Of a DNA stretch of 64,000 nucleotides, positions 25,320 to 36,599 are shown piece after piece. This stretch comes from Straminergon stramineum. Lineage: Eukaryota > Streptophyta > Bryopsida > Hypnales > Calliergonaceae. The stretch lies in the NCBI GenBank assembly GCA_963920665.1, contig OY987265.1:3105001-3169000 (forward strand), given 5' to 3'. The translations under genes and the position numbers were made by a program. Below the pieces are notes generated by a model that saw only the letters and a list, made by a program, of their open reading frames with translations, made no database searches and was not told where the DNA came from. Every line of letters begins with the position of its first letter. Within the stretch, counting starts at the first letter, position 1.

Positions 25320-26913
25320 CGAGTGAATTCCTCAAATGTATTCAGCATTTATTCTGATTTTGCAGGTGGTAACGTCGGGTTGTGTGACAGTAATCGTCGT
25401 TTAATTTTGGTTTTATCTTGATACTGACATTTGATTGGAATCTGCAATTTTTTTGTTGTTGTTGTGGAAGTGTGTGGAAGTGTTAGGAAGGGGCGTCTCT
25501 GGGAGAATGAGGCGGGAGAAAGGGAGAGTTTGCTATGGCGGTTTTGATTGTTTGTTTGATTGTTTCTGCTTGGCGTGGGGAGCGTGGTTGTGATGGTTTG
25601 TGATGCGAGTAACATGCACCGGGGACTCGGGGGGAGAGCTTGGTAGGGCCCAGGGGCAGGGGAGCACGGAAGGGGAATATTGCTTGGGAATACGACATTT
25701 CGTGGCTTTGAAATTCGTATTGTGTGACTTTTTAATTCGTATTGTGACATTTTTGTGGCTTTGTTGATTTCTCCTTTTTCGATTCGAGATTGAGTTGGAT
25801 TGTCGTTTCGTCGTCGTTTCTTACTTAGCTTCGACTCTGGGAGTTTGAGTGAGAGTTTGTTGCAGGAATTGAATGGAGAGGAGGGAGAGAGGTTGTGACC
25901 GGAGCGGGAAAGTTGCGCGAGGAGCTTGTGTGAGAGTTGCATGCGGAACTAGGTTGGAGTAAGCGTGAATTGAGGAGGAGACTGAAAATTACTGGTTCTC
26001 GTAATGCATGAGCGTGGGCGAGTCTGAACTTTACCGGATGAGTGTGCAGTTGTAGCGCGAGCTTTTGTCTTTAATGGACTATTTCCGTACCTGGACTTTG
26101 CCTCATCGTGATCGTGAATACGCTCCGAATAGGAGCCTTATTCTGAGGGAGGGAGGTTGAGTGAGAGTTCACTGCGTGATTGATGAATTGAGGGAGGGAG
26201 ACAGTGATCGGAATGGGAAAGTTTCGCCACCGGAGCGAGGAGTTCATGCTGGAGTGGAATGCGGACCTAGGTTGGGCAAGATCCTAGGAGAACGCCCGGC
26301 ACAGCACTTGTGTTGACTGCTGGGTTCAATGCCACGTGCGCTGCTCACGGCAAATTACACTAGGTGTACTGTGCACTATGCCGCGTTCTCCTCGTCCGAG
26401 CATTTTTGCCCTAGGGTTGTTGTGAGCAGGGATTGAAGCCCCTCGTCTGAGGATTTTGCCCTAGAGTTGCAGTGAGCAGGGATTGAGGGAGGAGATAGAA
26501 ACATACTGTTTTTTGTAGTGGTGTGAGCGAGGGTGATTGTGCACTATACAGGATGAGTGTTTAGGCGGATTTTGTTGTTGCACGTGCTTTTGTCTTCAAT
26601 AAACTCTTTCACTACATTTTCTTGCTATTGACCGTGCCACGTCGTGTTCGAGAATAGGCTGCGATTAGTAGTCGCATTACCGGACGGAGACAGCTGAAGT
26701 ATTGATGAAGTTACGGCATCGTTGAGTTATTGGAAGCTAGTTCAGTTGCTGAAAGAGCTCGGAGCTACAGGTAGTACTATTGACGGGACGGAAAGAAGCG
26801 TAATTTTGGAGCTGAAATGATACATTCGGAGCTGTGGAAAACGTTTTGGAGCTCCAACGGTTGACGGACGGGGAGACAAGAGTGGAATAGATTGCAGTTC
26901 TTGCATTACCAGC
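25320..26913 (+). other. GC-richer leader or 5' intron built of duplicated blocks
   Basis: No protein is supported. The region contains internal repeats: TTTTGCCCTAG-GTTG followed by GTGAGCAGGGATTGA occurs twice (about 26405-26435 and 26453-26483), and a longer block with GAGGGAG, GGGAAAGTT, CGGATGAGTGT-type and TTTTGTCTT words recurs at 25866-26090, 26180-26290 and 26480-26620. A 197-codon minus-strand frame (25349-25942) is low-complexity and judged spurious. Confidence 0.4.
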
Positions 26914-29900
26914 ATGGACGAAGGAGATGTTGGAGTTGTGGACAACTCTCTGGCCCTGGTTCTTCGCGGTTTGGAAGACGACGACGCGAATGAAGGCGCG
27001 CGCAATGAACTACTGCAAATGCAAAGAATTCGTGAGCTAGACATGGAGCCACTAGAAGAGGAGGAGGACGACTCTGAAGCGGACAATTCCAATGACCCAA
27101 GGTTTTTTAATCATTCCATCACTACGAACAACTCTCCCGTTTCTTTGCGGAACTGCGTCTGAGCACTGACGCCTTTCCTGAACATGTTCGCCCTTATTCA
27201 TAGTGATCGAATCTGCGTCGTATTCCTGATGGTTGAACTTCTGTTTCTCTCCGCTTATGATATATGTAGGACTAATCTACCTGGAAGTCTCAGAAAAGCC
27301 TGTTAGTGTCTGCGACCATCCCTCCGCTACCACTAACCGATGATTGCAGATGGATTTGTCCTTCGACCTTCGATTTCTGGGGCTGTAGCCGAGTGCCGAT
27401 TGCTCTCTTGTATTTTCTTCCTTTAGCTGTGGATCGTTAACTTCGTCAATTGCAGATGTTTTAAACCGTAGATCCTCTCTACTTGTTTTTCCCTTTGTAT
27501 CTGAAGATAGTCGACTCTAATCCTTTCAGGAGGAGCCTGCTGCAGTCCTAAACATACGGCGTTTGTGACCTCGAGCCAGTTCGGTTTTTCAGTAGATCAT
27601 AGTTTGTGCACTGTGTAGCCTTTGATTACCGTTAATGAGTGCATTTTAGCAGACAGCAGGTGTTCAGTTCCACGTTACCAGCTCAATGATGTAGATCAAA
27701 TTCTACATCTCGCTGATTCTAGTCCGGATCGCGAGTGGTTGTTTAGGACCCGATCTTGAATCTTCTCAGTCATTGAGCAGCAAATTGCGGCGTTTGCTAA
27801 TTCTTTGTATCTAGCTGCTCTCCTATTTGTGGAACTTGAGCTCAGTCTGTGTTCCCTCAGGGGATCATGTGTTTCAGCAGGGTGTCTAGCTCAATGAATC
27901 GTGTCATGCCCGAGAGTAAATAATGGAGGTTTTGTGGAGGTTATGCTAGCAATATTATTGTTTGAATATGTGAAAGGAAGGTGAGATTTTGATCTGTCGA
28001 TAAGTCAGGCGGTAGTAGGGGTTTGGGGAGATTGAACGTAACAAGGAGGAGATGAACCTGTCAGAGAATATGTGTAGGTGTATGGAAAAGTGGTGTTAAG
28101 TTGCTCAACAATCGTGTGCAGGTTTTGGAATAGAAGATGTAGGCCATAGTCGGAAAGTCGAGTAAGTATGAGCACCAGCGGGATGTAAATTTTTATGTCT
28201 GTCATTCCAGAGGTTGTGATTGAATAGAGCTAGTCTAGAATCTGAGTGTCATGTGTAGCGGCTCACTCTCTCTTTTTCCTATCTGGTCGTGGGCTTTTTG
28301 CGTTGTGGTCCGTTGCCGTTACCCTGTTCTGTTTCTGGACTGCAAGCCAAATGCTCTGCGTTGGGAACTGTCTTAATGTTAACGGACGTTATGTTTCAAG
28401 TCAATGCTTCTAATTCTTGCTGTGAAGATCCAATGCATCAGTGGACAGCTTCAGTGCGTGTGGTTGCTAGTCTGGAATATTTATGCATCGTTTTCAGAAG
28501 ACTTTTGATTAGGTTTTCATATGGTATGAGTAGTGTGTAGTGCATTTGCTTCACGGTTGGGGTAATGAGTATGTTATTCTGGTCGTTTCATCACATTCTT
28601 TGCACAAGGTTCTAGAAGTAGCTGAGGAACTTCTGGTCCTTCCCTCCTGGGTGGTCTACAACCTAGATCGGTCTGGGTAGATCTCCGCAACTGATAACTT
28701 ATATTAATTTGCTGGGCTCTCCTCAATGCTTCTCTGTCTGTCTAGGATGGCGTGGATGCCGTATTTCAAGCTCAGAGGGTATAGATTTGTGACTTTAATT
28801 CATATTTTACTGGAATTTCTGCTCACCAATATTATTTGATGATGTTCATGATTGATCTACTTGATTGTGTTTAACTTTCAAGTCAGTAATGAGCTTTTGG
28901 TTCTTCAAGAAGAAATAGAATCCTACTTTTGTAGCGTTTCACAAGGAAGTCGAACAAGTATGTAGTGGTTGTTATCAGAACGTGGCAGTAAACTGTGGTA
29001 AAGATTTATGAATATGACAATCTGCTCCTCCAGGTGTAGTTTATTAAACTTCTCATTTTGGGGATTGACATCGAGACAACCTCTGTGAACATAAGGATGG
29101 GGGGCTTTCGAACCATGTTTTTTTGAGAAGGTTGCTGCAGTCTTCCAGCGTGGTCACTTTGTGGCTAGTCTAGCGAGGTCAATAATTCGTAAGTTTGTGA
29201 TCTTACTTTTGATCTCGCTTGTGGGTGACTTCAGCACGAATGCACGAGGAGATGGTTTCGCTTCAAGTGGCGTACGTCAAGTGGGTGGATTTACCTTCGA
29301 TACCAACTTGGCTTCCATGCACACTTATTTAGGAGGTAAACTTCCTTGTGTGTTAATGTGGACTTGATTTTTCCATTGGATCATGGTTTGTAGGGCATTT
29401 TTAACTTTTAAGAAGTTTTGGATTGGGATTGTTTATTACCTAAGTACTGTGGGGTGGTCTGCGATACTATGTGGTCCTTTGCGAGTGATGCGAGCCCTCG
29501 AATTGTGTTTGCGGAATCCCGGGATTTTGAGGTTCTCTCTGTCCGATTGGGTTCTTCGGATCTCAGGGAATTGTTGTGTGTATCAGTTGGGTAATATGTT
29601 CTAGTTCTGATCAGCTTCTCCACGTTGTCGTTGGGCTCCGAATTGTTTCGTGGTGCTCACAGTTCTACTGAAGCTATGACACGATTATCGTATATTCAAT
29701 TCATGAAGTGAAATTTCGATTTTGTTATGACACAGATGTTGAGGATGTACACAGCAGTCGTTCTTTTGTCGATGGTGGTGCATTCCTGACGCTGCCAATG
29801 TTCTACCTAGAGGGTGAGTTTCAGTATTCGTACTGTTAAGAAGTCATTCTCTGTAAGGGACATCCTGTCTTGCCGTGAATTAATCACAATTAAGTGCATT

Positions 29901-32900
29901 TTATTGTGCTGTCCTTGCTGGAACAAATAGTTTTCTCTTGTGTGCGCGACACTTTACCGAAAAGTATACGTAGTGCAATTGGACACATTTTAATTTCATA
30001 GTTTTTTGACACTAGTAAAACGATTTCTATTGCTAGGAATGTAGGTTGAACTTCCAGGGGTCAGTTCCTGCCAGTCCTGGGGAGACGAAGCGCACAAAGT
30101 AAGTTTTTCATTTGGATTCTAATCTTCTGGATGTGGTTCTGGCACATGCAGGAATAGTATTGTTCCCGGAGGATACGCTGCCGCTCCGAGTGCTGCAACC
30201 TAGATTCAAGGCTGCAGTAGATCGAGCTATGCGGAATGATGAGGCTTTGAATACGATTGGTGTGATACATGTACGAGCTAGGGATGGGCATGTTCATGTA
30301 GCGTCTATCGGCACAACTGCGGAAGTAAGTGCTCAGGTTTTTGTGTCATGCAACAAACATCGTAGCATGATGACTTGAGTCATGAAACCTGCAGCTTTTA
30401 CATGGCCTTGTCGTTAACGTGCATTCGAGATCCTCCTTTTGAAATATGTTTTTGTAGGACTTTCGCCAACGTCATTGATGTCTTAATGGATGTCAGAAAG
30501 AAGACTGAATGATGTTTTGACGTTAATTACGCAGATTCGTCAATTACGCCATCTCACTGATGGCTCCATAAATGTGGTAACAAGGGGCCGCCAGCGGTTC
30601 CGCATCTGCAAAGCATGGACTGAAGCTGATGGAGCAGTATGTGATCTGTTCTCTACCATCTTTCTGTTTATTTTATGAATATAATGAAAGACCTCTTCTG
30701 AATGAGTTGATTTAATGTAAACACACGATGCCTCCTATACACTGAATAGTCTGTACTCGTTTTCTGTCGAGGAGCAGTTTTAGTTGTTTTTTATGTTTTA
30801 AGTTATTTCTTATGCTTCTTTGAGTGTCATCGTGTCAAGTTTAATCGTGTTTAAGCTCTCAAGTTATTACTTCTTTGAGCGTCATCATTTCGAGTTTAAT
30901 CATGTTAAGATCTCAAGTTAAAACTTCTTTATCTCAAATTTGTTCCAATCGAATCACTATTGTACTCAAATTGCAGTGTTTTTATGACAGCGTTGTGTAC
31001 TAGATCTTTTGTTACGATGCTTTGTCACCACAGATGTATTGCATACGATATAGAAAATCATGGATGATGTGATTGCTACTGCCCCTGTAGCAACTAATGA
31101 AATTAGACTGATGTGTTTGCAGTTATTTGCCCAAGTTCAAATTATTGAAGATGAAACTCCTTTGCATATTCCAAAAGACGCATTCAACCTCTTAGCCGCA
31201 GTGCCTACCTTTCAGAGCGGCAAAGTCCCTCGTGCAGCTGCCACATCGCCACTTCCATATGAACATAGTGACGATGAGGCAGGTCTCCAAGTTGATGTTG
31301 ACGACTTTGAAGACTCGGGATCAGAGTCTGGACTCGAAGAGGAAAGGTTGTTACTGCGCTCACAAGTCAGCTAAATTCATTGGCAGACTGATTTTTACAG
31401 GGATTTTGGAAATTACTTGTTGAACAGAACGGCAATTTCTTGCATGGGATTTCTATATACAGTTAATGAACATCGAGGCAACAGAGTTTAAGCAATACTT
31501 GCATATAACTCCCGTGATGTAGTTTGAGATGTTCCTAATGAAGTGTTATTGAGTATGAATTCAGTAGCCAGTGTGATTATTAGATCTGAATTCCTGAATT
31601 TTTGGAGATCACATGTTGTCAGGTGAGTTTTGCGGTTCCTGTTTGCGGGTGTTAAGAATATTGTGGCTTATTGTGAATGCTTTTTGTTCGCTCTCTAAAT
31701 CCTTTCTGCTGTGTAGGGTGGCTCGATATGCGAGTGAAAGTGATGAACTCCTTGGAGTTCTGGACAGAGGAGTAGGAGATGATGAAAGTAGTGAGGAGGA
31801 GGAGAGGCTGAGGTGGTGGTCTCGGAGAAGAAGAGTTCGTCAGAGGGGGGTTGATAATTTCGACCTTGAAAAAAGTGAAGAACCCCCAGCAAGAGGAGAG
31901 ATACAAACGGGTGATGTATCACCGAGCAGTGAACAAGCTGGGTACCCTGGAGAGTCTTCCGGAGTTACGAATGGAAATGTGACAAGAGTTAATGGACCTC
32001 CTGAAGGTGGTCGTGGTGGTTGTTGTAAAGCCTGGGCTGCTGACGCAGGAAAATGGAGGTATAAAGCCCAGCGCTCTGCGTGGCCTCATTGGGTCTACCG
32101 CCAATTCGATGCCTATGACCTGGCGAGGAGAGCTGCTGGTATGCTCGTACTACAAACGACTTTGCGATCTTTGATATTTAAAATGAGTACGGAAGCAATG
32201 TGGGTTATTAAAGTACGCGTCATGTGCGCTTCCTAGAGAAAGCAATCATGAGTCTTTGTCTGATTTTGGTACAGGTGAATATGTGCCGCACAGGTGAGGG
32301 GCAGGCAGGTTCTTTGTGCGCTTTGAACTTGTCTTAGTATCCGTCATTCTTGTTCTTCAGTAAAATAGGGTGGCATAATTGTATTTTTTGCAGATATGTT
32401 GAGACAGATGGCTGAACTGCCTCGCATGGAAGCTATTGTCCGCTCACCCTCTCTGCTCTCTTACTACATAGCCAGCAACATGCCTCTTCAGGATGCTACC
32501 CGGCAAGAACTTCTTGAAATCGATGGAACCGTGTATCGACTCCGGCGGGAGATTGAGTTGTTGGAGTCAATGGACCAGCTTCGTTGTCAACGATGCTTGG
32601 TAAGTCGGAAAGTCTTGATATATCTCTTGAAATTTGTGCATGTTAGAGAAAGTTTCAGAATCCTTGCAGATTGAGTGTCCTGCTTCTTTCCTTATTTTTG
32701 TTCTTCGTTTAGGAAGAAACGCTGAAGGAATTTTTCGGAGTGTTAAAATAACTATTGATTGAGTCCTTCAACGCTTTATCCATTTTGAAGGTTGCTTTGA
32801 CCTGTTAAATCTGAAGCCCATGCCAGTCTAATGTAGAGCTTGATGGAGAACAAGCCTGGAGATTCTGCTCAATCTTACTGGTAATTGTCTGTTGCCAGGA

Positions 32901-33345
32901 CATAAAAGCAAGGCGTAGTGACATGCTCGTGATGTCAGCAGATGGGCCTATCAGTGCCTACGTTAACGCCCATGGCCATGTTCATGAAACTCTCACTTTA
33001 CAACGAGCCAGTGGGCTTGTCTTGGCTGGGCAGCCTCAGACCGCCAATAGCTGGTTTCCTGGGTTAGTCATCCATTCTTTTAACAGCTTTCCAATTTTTT
33101 ACAGTGAAGTTACTGGGTAAAATACTGTTACTGCGTCCACTATGTAATCACACAGCTTCTGGCATGTTGAATAGGTGTGTAAACGAATTTTTTTTTATTG
33201 GGTTTGCAGGTATGCCTGGGTTTTAGCAGAGTGCGCTGCATGTACTGAGCACATGGGATGGCGATTTACTGCCGTTTGCAAGGAAACCAGACCAAAGGCT
33301 TTTTGGGGCATTCGGAGGTCACAGCTGGCTGACAACAGTTCCTAG
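26914..33345 (+). CDS. CRBN: Cereblon-like LON and CULT domain protein (CRL4 substrate receptor), ten exons
   Basis: Predicted exons: 26914-27101, 29235-29335, 29736-29813, 30152-30324, 30535-30636, 31123-31346, 31717-32138, 32394-32599, 32899-33062, 33210-33345. All joins are GT-AG, all phases agree and the sum is 1794 nt (597 residues, stop TAG). An acidic N-terminus (1-62) precedes the LON substrate-binding fold, about 113-240 (FLTLPMFYLEGIVLFPEDTL). An acidic/basic linker about 255-400 follows, then WPHWVYRQFDAYDLARRAA, a family hallmark. The CULT domain holds the zinc cysteines C494, C497, C561, C564 and the three-tryptophan cage W550, W556, W570 (SWFPGYAW ... MGWRF). Animal cereblon uses this cage to hold cyclic imides and C-terminal imide degrons in CUL4-DDB1 ligases; the same role here is inference. 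The first exon end (CCAAG|GTTTTT) and the 2.1 kb first intron are the least certain parts. Confidence 0.9.
30815..30935 (+). repeat. Intronic tandem repeat, about 55-bp unit
   Basis: Inside intron 5 of the cereblon-like gene, a unit starting CTTCTTTGAG-GTCATC and ending CTCAAGTTA is present twice (30815-30869 and 30870-30923), followed by a short third start (CTTCTTTATC). Confidence 0.75.
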
Positions 33346-34845
33346 AATTACGGTTGACCATTCTGGTGCACAAGAGACAAGGTTTCTCTTCCGTGATTCT
33401 GGAATTTAGTCATCTAGCGAGAATCGTCAGGCTTGGCTAGGTGTAGTTTCTGATGTACATATGCTCATAGTCCAGAGTATGACTGGGGTCGATGCTGAAG
33501 AGGTAATGCAGGGTTTTATCCTTATCCAATTTTCCTTCCACACGTGGAACTTAGTACTGCTCAGACAAACTTGTGAACCGTTGAAACACGGGTCCTTAGT
33601 TGCACAAGTCTTTACAAGCTATCGTTCCTATTGTAAGAAGTCCTGCTCTGGAAAGGAACCGACTCTAGTATTCAGGTTTTAGTCCAATTGTATACTTGTC
33701 CAGAAGGCAGTATTCGCCAGATGGACTGTTCAGTCGTGATATATATTCAGTATCTGCTCTGAACATGATACATTCTTCGAGCTTTATCGCCATTAGTCAT
33801 CCTCGCTGAACTTCGCTGCACGCTGGGAAGCTGAAAGGGTGATGGATCTTGGAAATCATCGCCAGACTTTCATTAGCGATCGCACTGCACGTGAACATTG
33901 CGAACTACTCCGTATATAACAGCGGCCTTCCTCTCTTCAGCCCTTGTGAACCCCATAACTTGAAGAGATCACGATGGGATATCTGCTGCGACATAGCTGC
34001 GGACGAGCAGACGGTAACAGCAAACCCACACTAACATAGACGCTGCTTCGTATTTCCTGCTCTCGGCCAAGATGCTGCTTCTTGAGTCCGATTCGTCTCA
34101 GACGCTGCTTCCTGTTTCCTGCAATTGTCGAAGCTGCTGTAGACGTCGCTTCTGATTTCCTACCACTGCGCAAGCTAGACGTTGCTTTCCCTTTCCTGCG
34201 CGCCATTACATCGCTTCCAATATTTCTTACTCCTAATGTAGATGCGAAATCCTCAAAATAGAATGTCGTTGGTGTAAATGGAAGGTTCCAAAAGCAGCTG
34301 GTTTTTGACATCTCAGACTGGTTGACTCGAGATCCGTCGAAAGTCGTAAAAGCTGAAGCGGATAGCAGTCAGCTGTTGAAGTTCAAAGACAGCATGACTC
34401 ACACTATTCCAGCAATCTAGCACATTACTCTGAATCTATTTCCGTATTCTAATATTGTAAGACCCGGAGAAAATTGGAAACTGCATAGATTGGATGCATT
34501 CCAAGTGGCGCACGCAAGATCGAGATTAGCTGGATTTGGGATGGCAGCGTCGTTTCTGGGGAAGCACTGGCGAGGGCACCTACTTAGTCGCATTTAAGGT
34601 AATGAACAACTATTTTGGCGCTGGCTGGAGCCAGCTTGGAATGACATAGTGACATACAGTCCAACTCAGGTAACTCTCGAATCTCGAGATTACTATTTCC
34701 CCCAAGTCAATTCAATTCGACCGTTTCTGAAGTTTCGCGAAACACATCGAACGTTGCTCCATTTATGGAGAGCCATATCTTTGGGATGAAGGTCGATTAC
34801 TCCATTGACATGCGCACTTGTAAGTAGAAGCTTGATGACGAATAG
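33346..34845. other. Intergenic or 3' flank, with a degenerate tandem repeat
   Basis: Downstream of the cereblon-like stop codon no further gene is certain. At about 34036-34200 the plus strand repeats GACGCTGCTTC and TTTCCTGC words at roughly 45-base spacing (for example GACGCTGCTTCGTATTTCCT and GACGCTGCTTCCTGTTTCCT). A 124-codon minus-strand frame passes through that repeat and is probably an artefact of it. Confidence 0.45.
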
Positions 34846-35031
34846 TTGTCACTTGAATTCGAGGTGACAGAAGTGGAAAAAAACTTTTGTGATCCGAGTA
34901 GAAACATTGTAGAAGTTATTTGTGGAAGGAAGCGTGCAATCCACCTAGAACAGTGGACGATTGAGAGGAAGGGACTAGACCCGAAGATTACTCATCCTAG
35001 TTTTGCGGCGATTTTGTCTCCACCCTCATAA
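34846..35031 (+). pseudogene. Coding-like fragment, unidentified
   Basis: A 61-codon frame without an ATG (first codon TTG, a stop just upstream) reads like real protein: it includes NIVEVICGRKRAIHLEQWTI and KITHPSFAAILSPPS. The LEQW-type strand is reminiscent of HORMA-like or Atos-like plant proteins, but the similarity is too short for assignment. It could be an exon of an unseen gene or the remnant of one. It lies 180 bases upstream of the RALF gene, on the same strand. Confidence 0.3.
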
Positions 35032-35212
35032 CTCTTACGTCATGGTTGTCGATGTCCACCAACTCCGTCTGGAGCTCATTTGAGTGCAGCTTCCGTCACC
35101 TCTATCCCACTCAGAGCTCCGTCTCCACCTTCACAACTCTTCTTCCTCGTCCTCTGTGTGTTGGTCTCCACCAGGTCCAGTTGCAGAGGAGGGGAGAGTG
35201 TTCCGGTCAGCG

Positions 35213-35491
35213 ATGACGATGACAAGGAGCGCCTTCGTGATTCTCTTCGTCCTCGCGGCTTCCATGGTTGTGAACACGCAGGGGCAAGTTCCGATTGCAC
35301 CTGCGCCCAGTCCAGCGAACGCTTCGACTCCGGCTCCATACTACATCAGCTATGGGGCTCTCACCGCCGACCAGTCTCCATGTCCCTCCGGTGCAGGTCA
35401 AAGCTACTACTCGATAAACTGCGTGCCGCAGATAGGGGTGACCCCCTACACCAGGAGTTGCGACCAAATCACGCGGTGTGCTCGTGGCTGA
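35213..35491 (+). CDS. RALF-like secreted peptide hormone precursor
   Basis: An intronless 92-residue precursor. Residues 1-25 form a signal peptide (basic start, hydrophobic FVILFVLAASMVV). A proline/alanine-rich spacer (about 27-42) leads into the RALF signature YISYGAL (44-50), four cysteines at C57, C70, C83 and C89, and the C-terminal CDQITRC. RALF peptides are ligands of Catharanthus roseus RLK1-like receptor kinases (FERONIA group) and bind LRX/pectin in the cell wall; they alkalinise the apoplast and control growth. No RRxL subtilase cleavage site precedes YISY, so the peptide may be released by signal peptidase alone. The first cysteine loop has 12 residues, against about 9 in typical RALFs as I know them, and the loop lacks the usual arginines. 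The start ATG ACG ATG is chosen because the upstream reading lacks a hydrophobic start; the second ATG is equally possible. Confidence 0.88.
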   Translation: MTMTRSAFVILFVLAASMVVNTQGQVPIAPAPSPANASTPAPYYISYGALTADQSPCPSGAGQSYYSINCVPQIGVTPYTRSCDQITRCARG

Positions 35492-36062
35492 GTATCCAGG
35501 CAAGCTCTGCCTGAATGGTTTCCCGTTCCTTTGGGATAGATTCCCCAGTTTAGGGCAATGCCAGGCAGCCTTGCGTTTGAGTACCAACCGTTTTGCTGAA
35601 GCTTACTCGAGGGTTTTTTACAGGTGTATTTCGTGGAGGCTTCTCAGACGGAGGACTGTGGAATGATTGTAGGTACCCTGCCATGGTAGCAAGTTTTGAA
35701 TTTTCATAGCATGCATAGGGTGGTGTGAAGATTAGGTGATTGACTTTTCATAAGCTTGCCGGGGTTTGGGTGCAAGCATGCATAAGACGATGGTTCCTCT
35801 TTCGGATTTCTGCGATGTGGACGGAAATATGACGGAAGTTGTGTATCCCAGACTCTTGAGTGTTATTGTTTGTGAGGAAGCCTTTCTTTCTTGGTCTTGA
35901 TGCACTTGCAGCCATGATAGACCTTCTTGGTGCAACGGAATTCTTGTCGCGGCGGGGACTGAAATCTCAGCTTGCGACATGGGAGTCACCACGTGATGGA
36001 AGAGAGTTACTCCCATATTAGTAATTTTTCAAATTCTTCAATAAGCTTCCGATTTTTTATTC

Positions 36063-36068
36063 AATAAA
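36063..36068 (+). terminator. Candidate polyadenylation signal of the RALF gene
   Basis: AATAAA, about 570 bases after the stop codon, at the point where the GC-richer transcribed region gives way to AT-rich intergenic DNA. Plant signals are loose, so this is a candidate only. Confidence 0.4.
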
Positions 36069-36599
36069 CATTCATTATTGTTTTCGAACCCGGGTTTTGT
36101 TACTTATGGGTTCAATTGACCTGGTGTGTTGACAAGGAATTCCTTGTACCCGTCTGTTACCTTGATGATTCTCTTGAAGTTCATTGGCATTAGATGCTTC
36201 TTCTACGCAGGTCTCGGATAGGATATAATCACAACAGAGAATTTGAGATTCTTTAGCTTGTTCTTTGTTATTTGACTATGTTACTGGATCTACCATCAGC
36301 TATTCTCTGGAATGGAAACTATAACCTCAATGCGTAAGCAAAAGTAGGATCTACGGAACATGGTTATATCTTGTCATCTTCTCTTTTAGTATTATTTTCT
36401 CTTCACCCTTGATTGAGCGGGTCCAACCATTGAGCTTGTGTAAATTTACAAAAGGCATTCTATTTGTGCCACTTTCAATTGAGCCTATTTATGCTACTAA
36501 ATATCAATAATGCACATTCCAAAAGATTCAATGTGGACTAGGGTATAAATACATTAGCCTACACAAGTATTCAAACACTTTAAAAATTGCCATAAATAA

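Noticed and set aside
25349..25942. 197-codon minus-strand open frame
   Set aside because: The translation is low-complexity (Ser/Pro/Thr/Lys-rich) and arises from G-rich purine runs on the plus strand; no start context, domain or splice evidence, and it lies in the presumed leader of the cereblon-like gene.
31613..32236. 207-codon frame as a separate gene
   Set aside because: Only 31717-32138 is coding; it is exon 7 of the cereblon-like gene, and the ends of the frame are intron sequence.
33937..34311. 124-codon minus-strand open frame
   Set aside because: It reads through the degenerate tandem repeat at 34036-34200, which explains its openness and its Arg/Ser-rich composition.
35080..35514. 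144-codon frame overlapping the RALF gene in another frame
   Set aside because: The RALF frame has a signal peptide and all family hallmarks; the overlapping frame has none.
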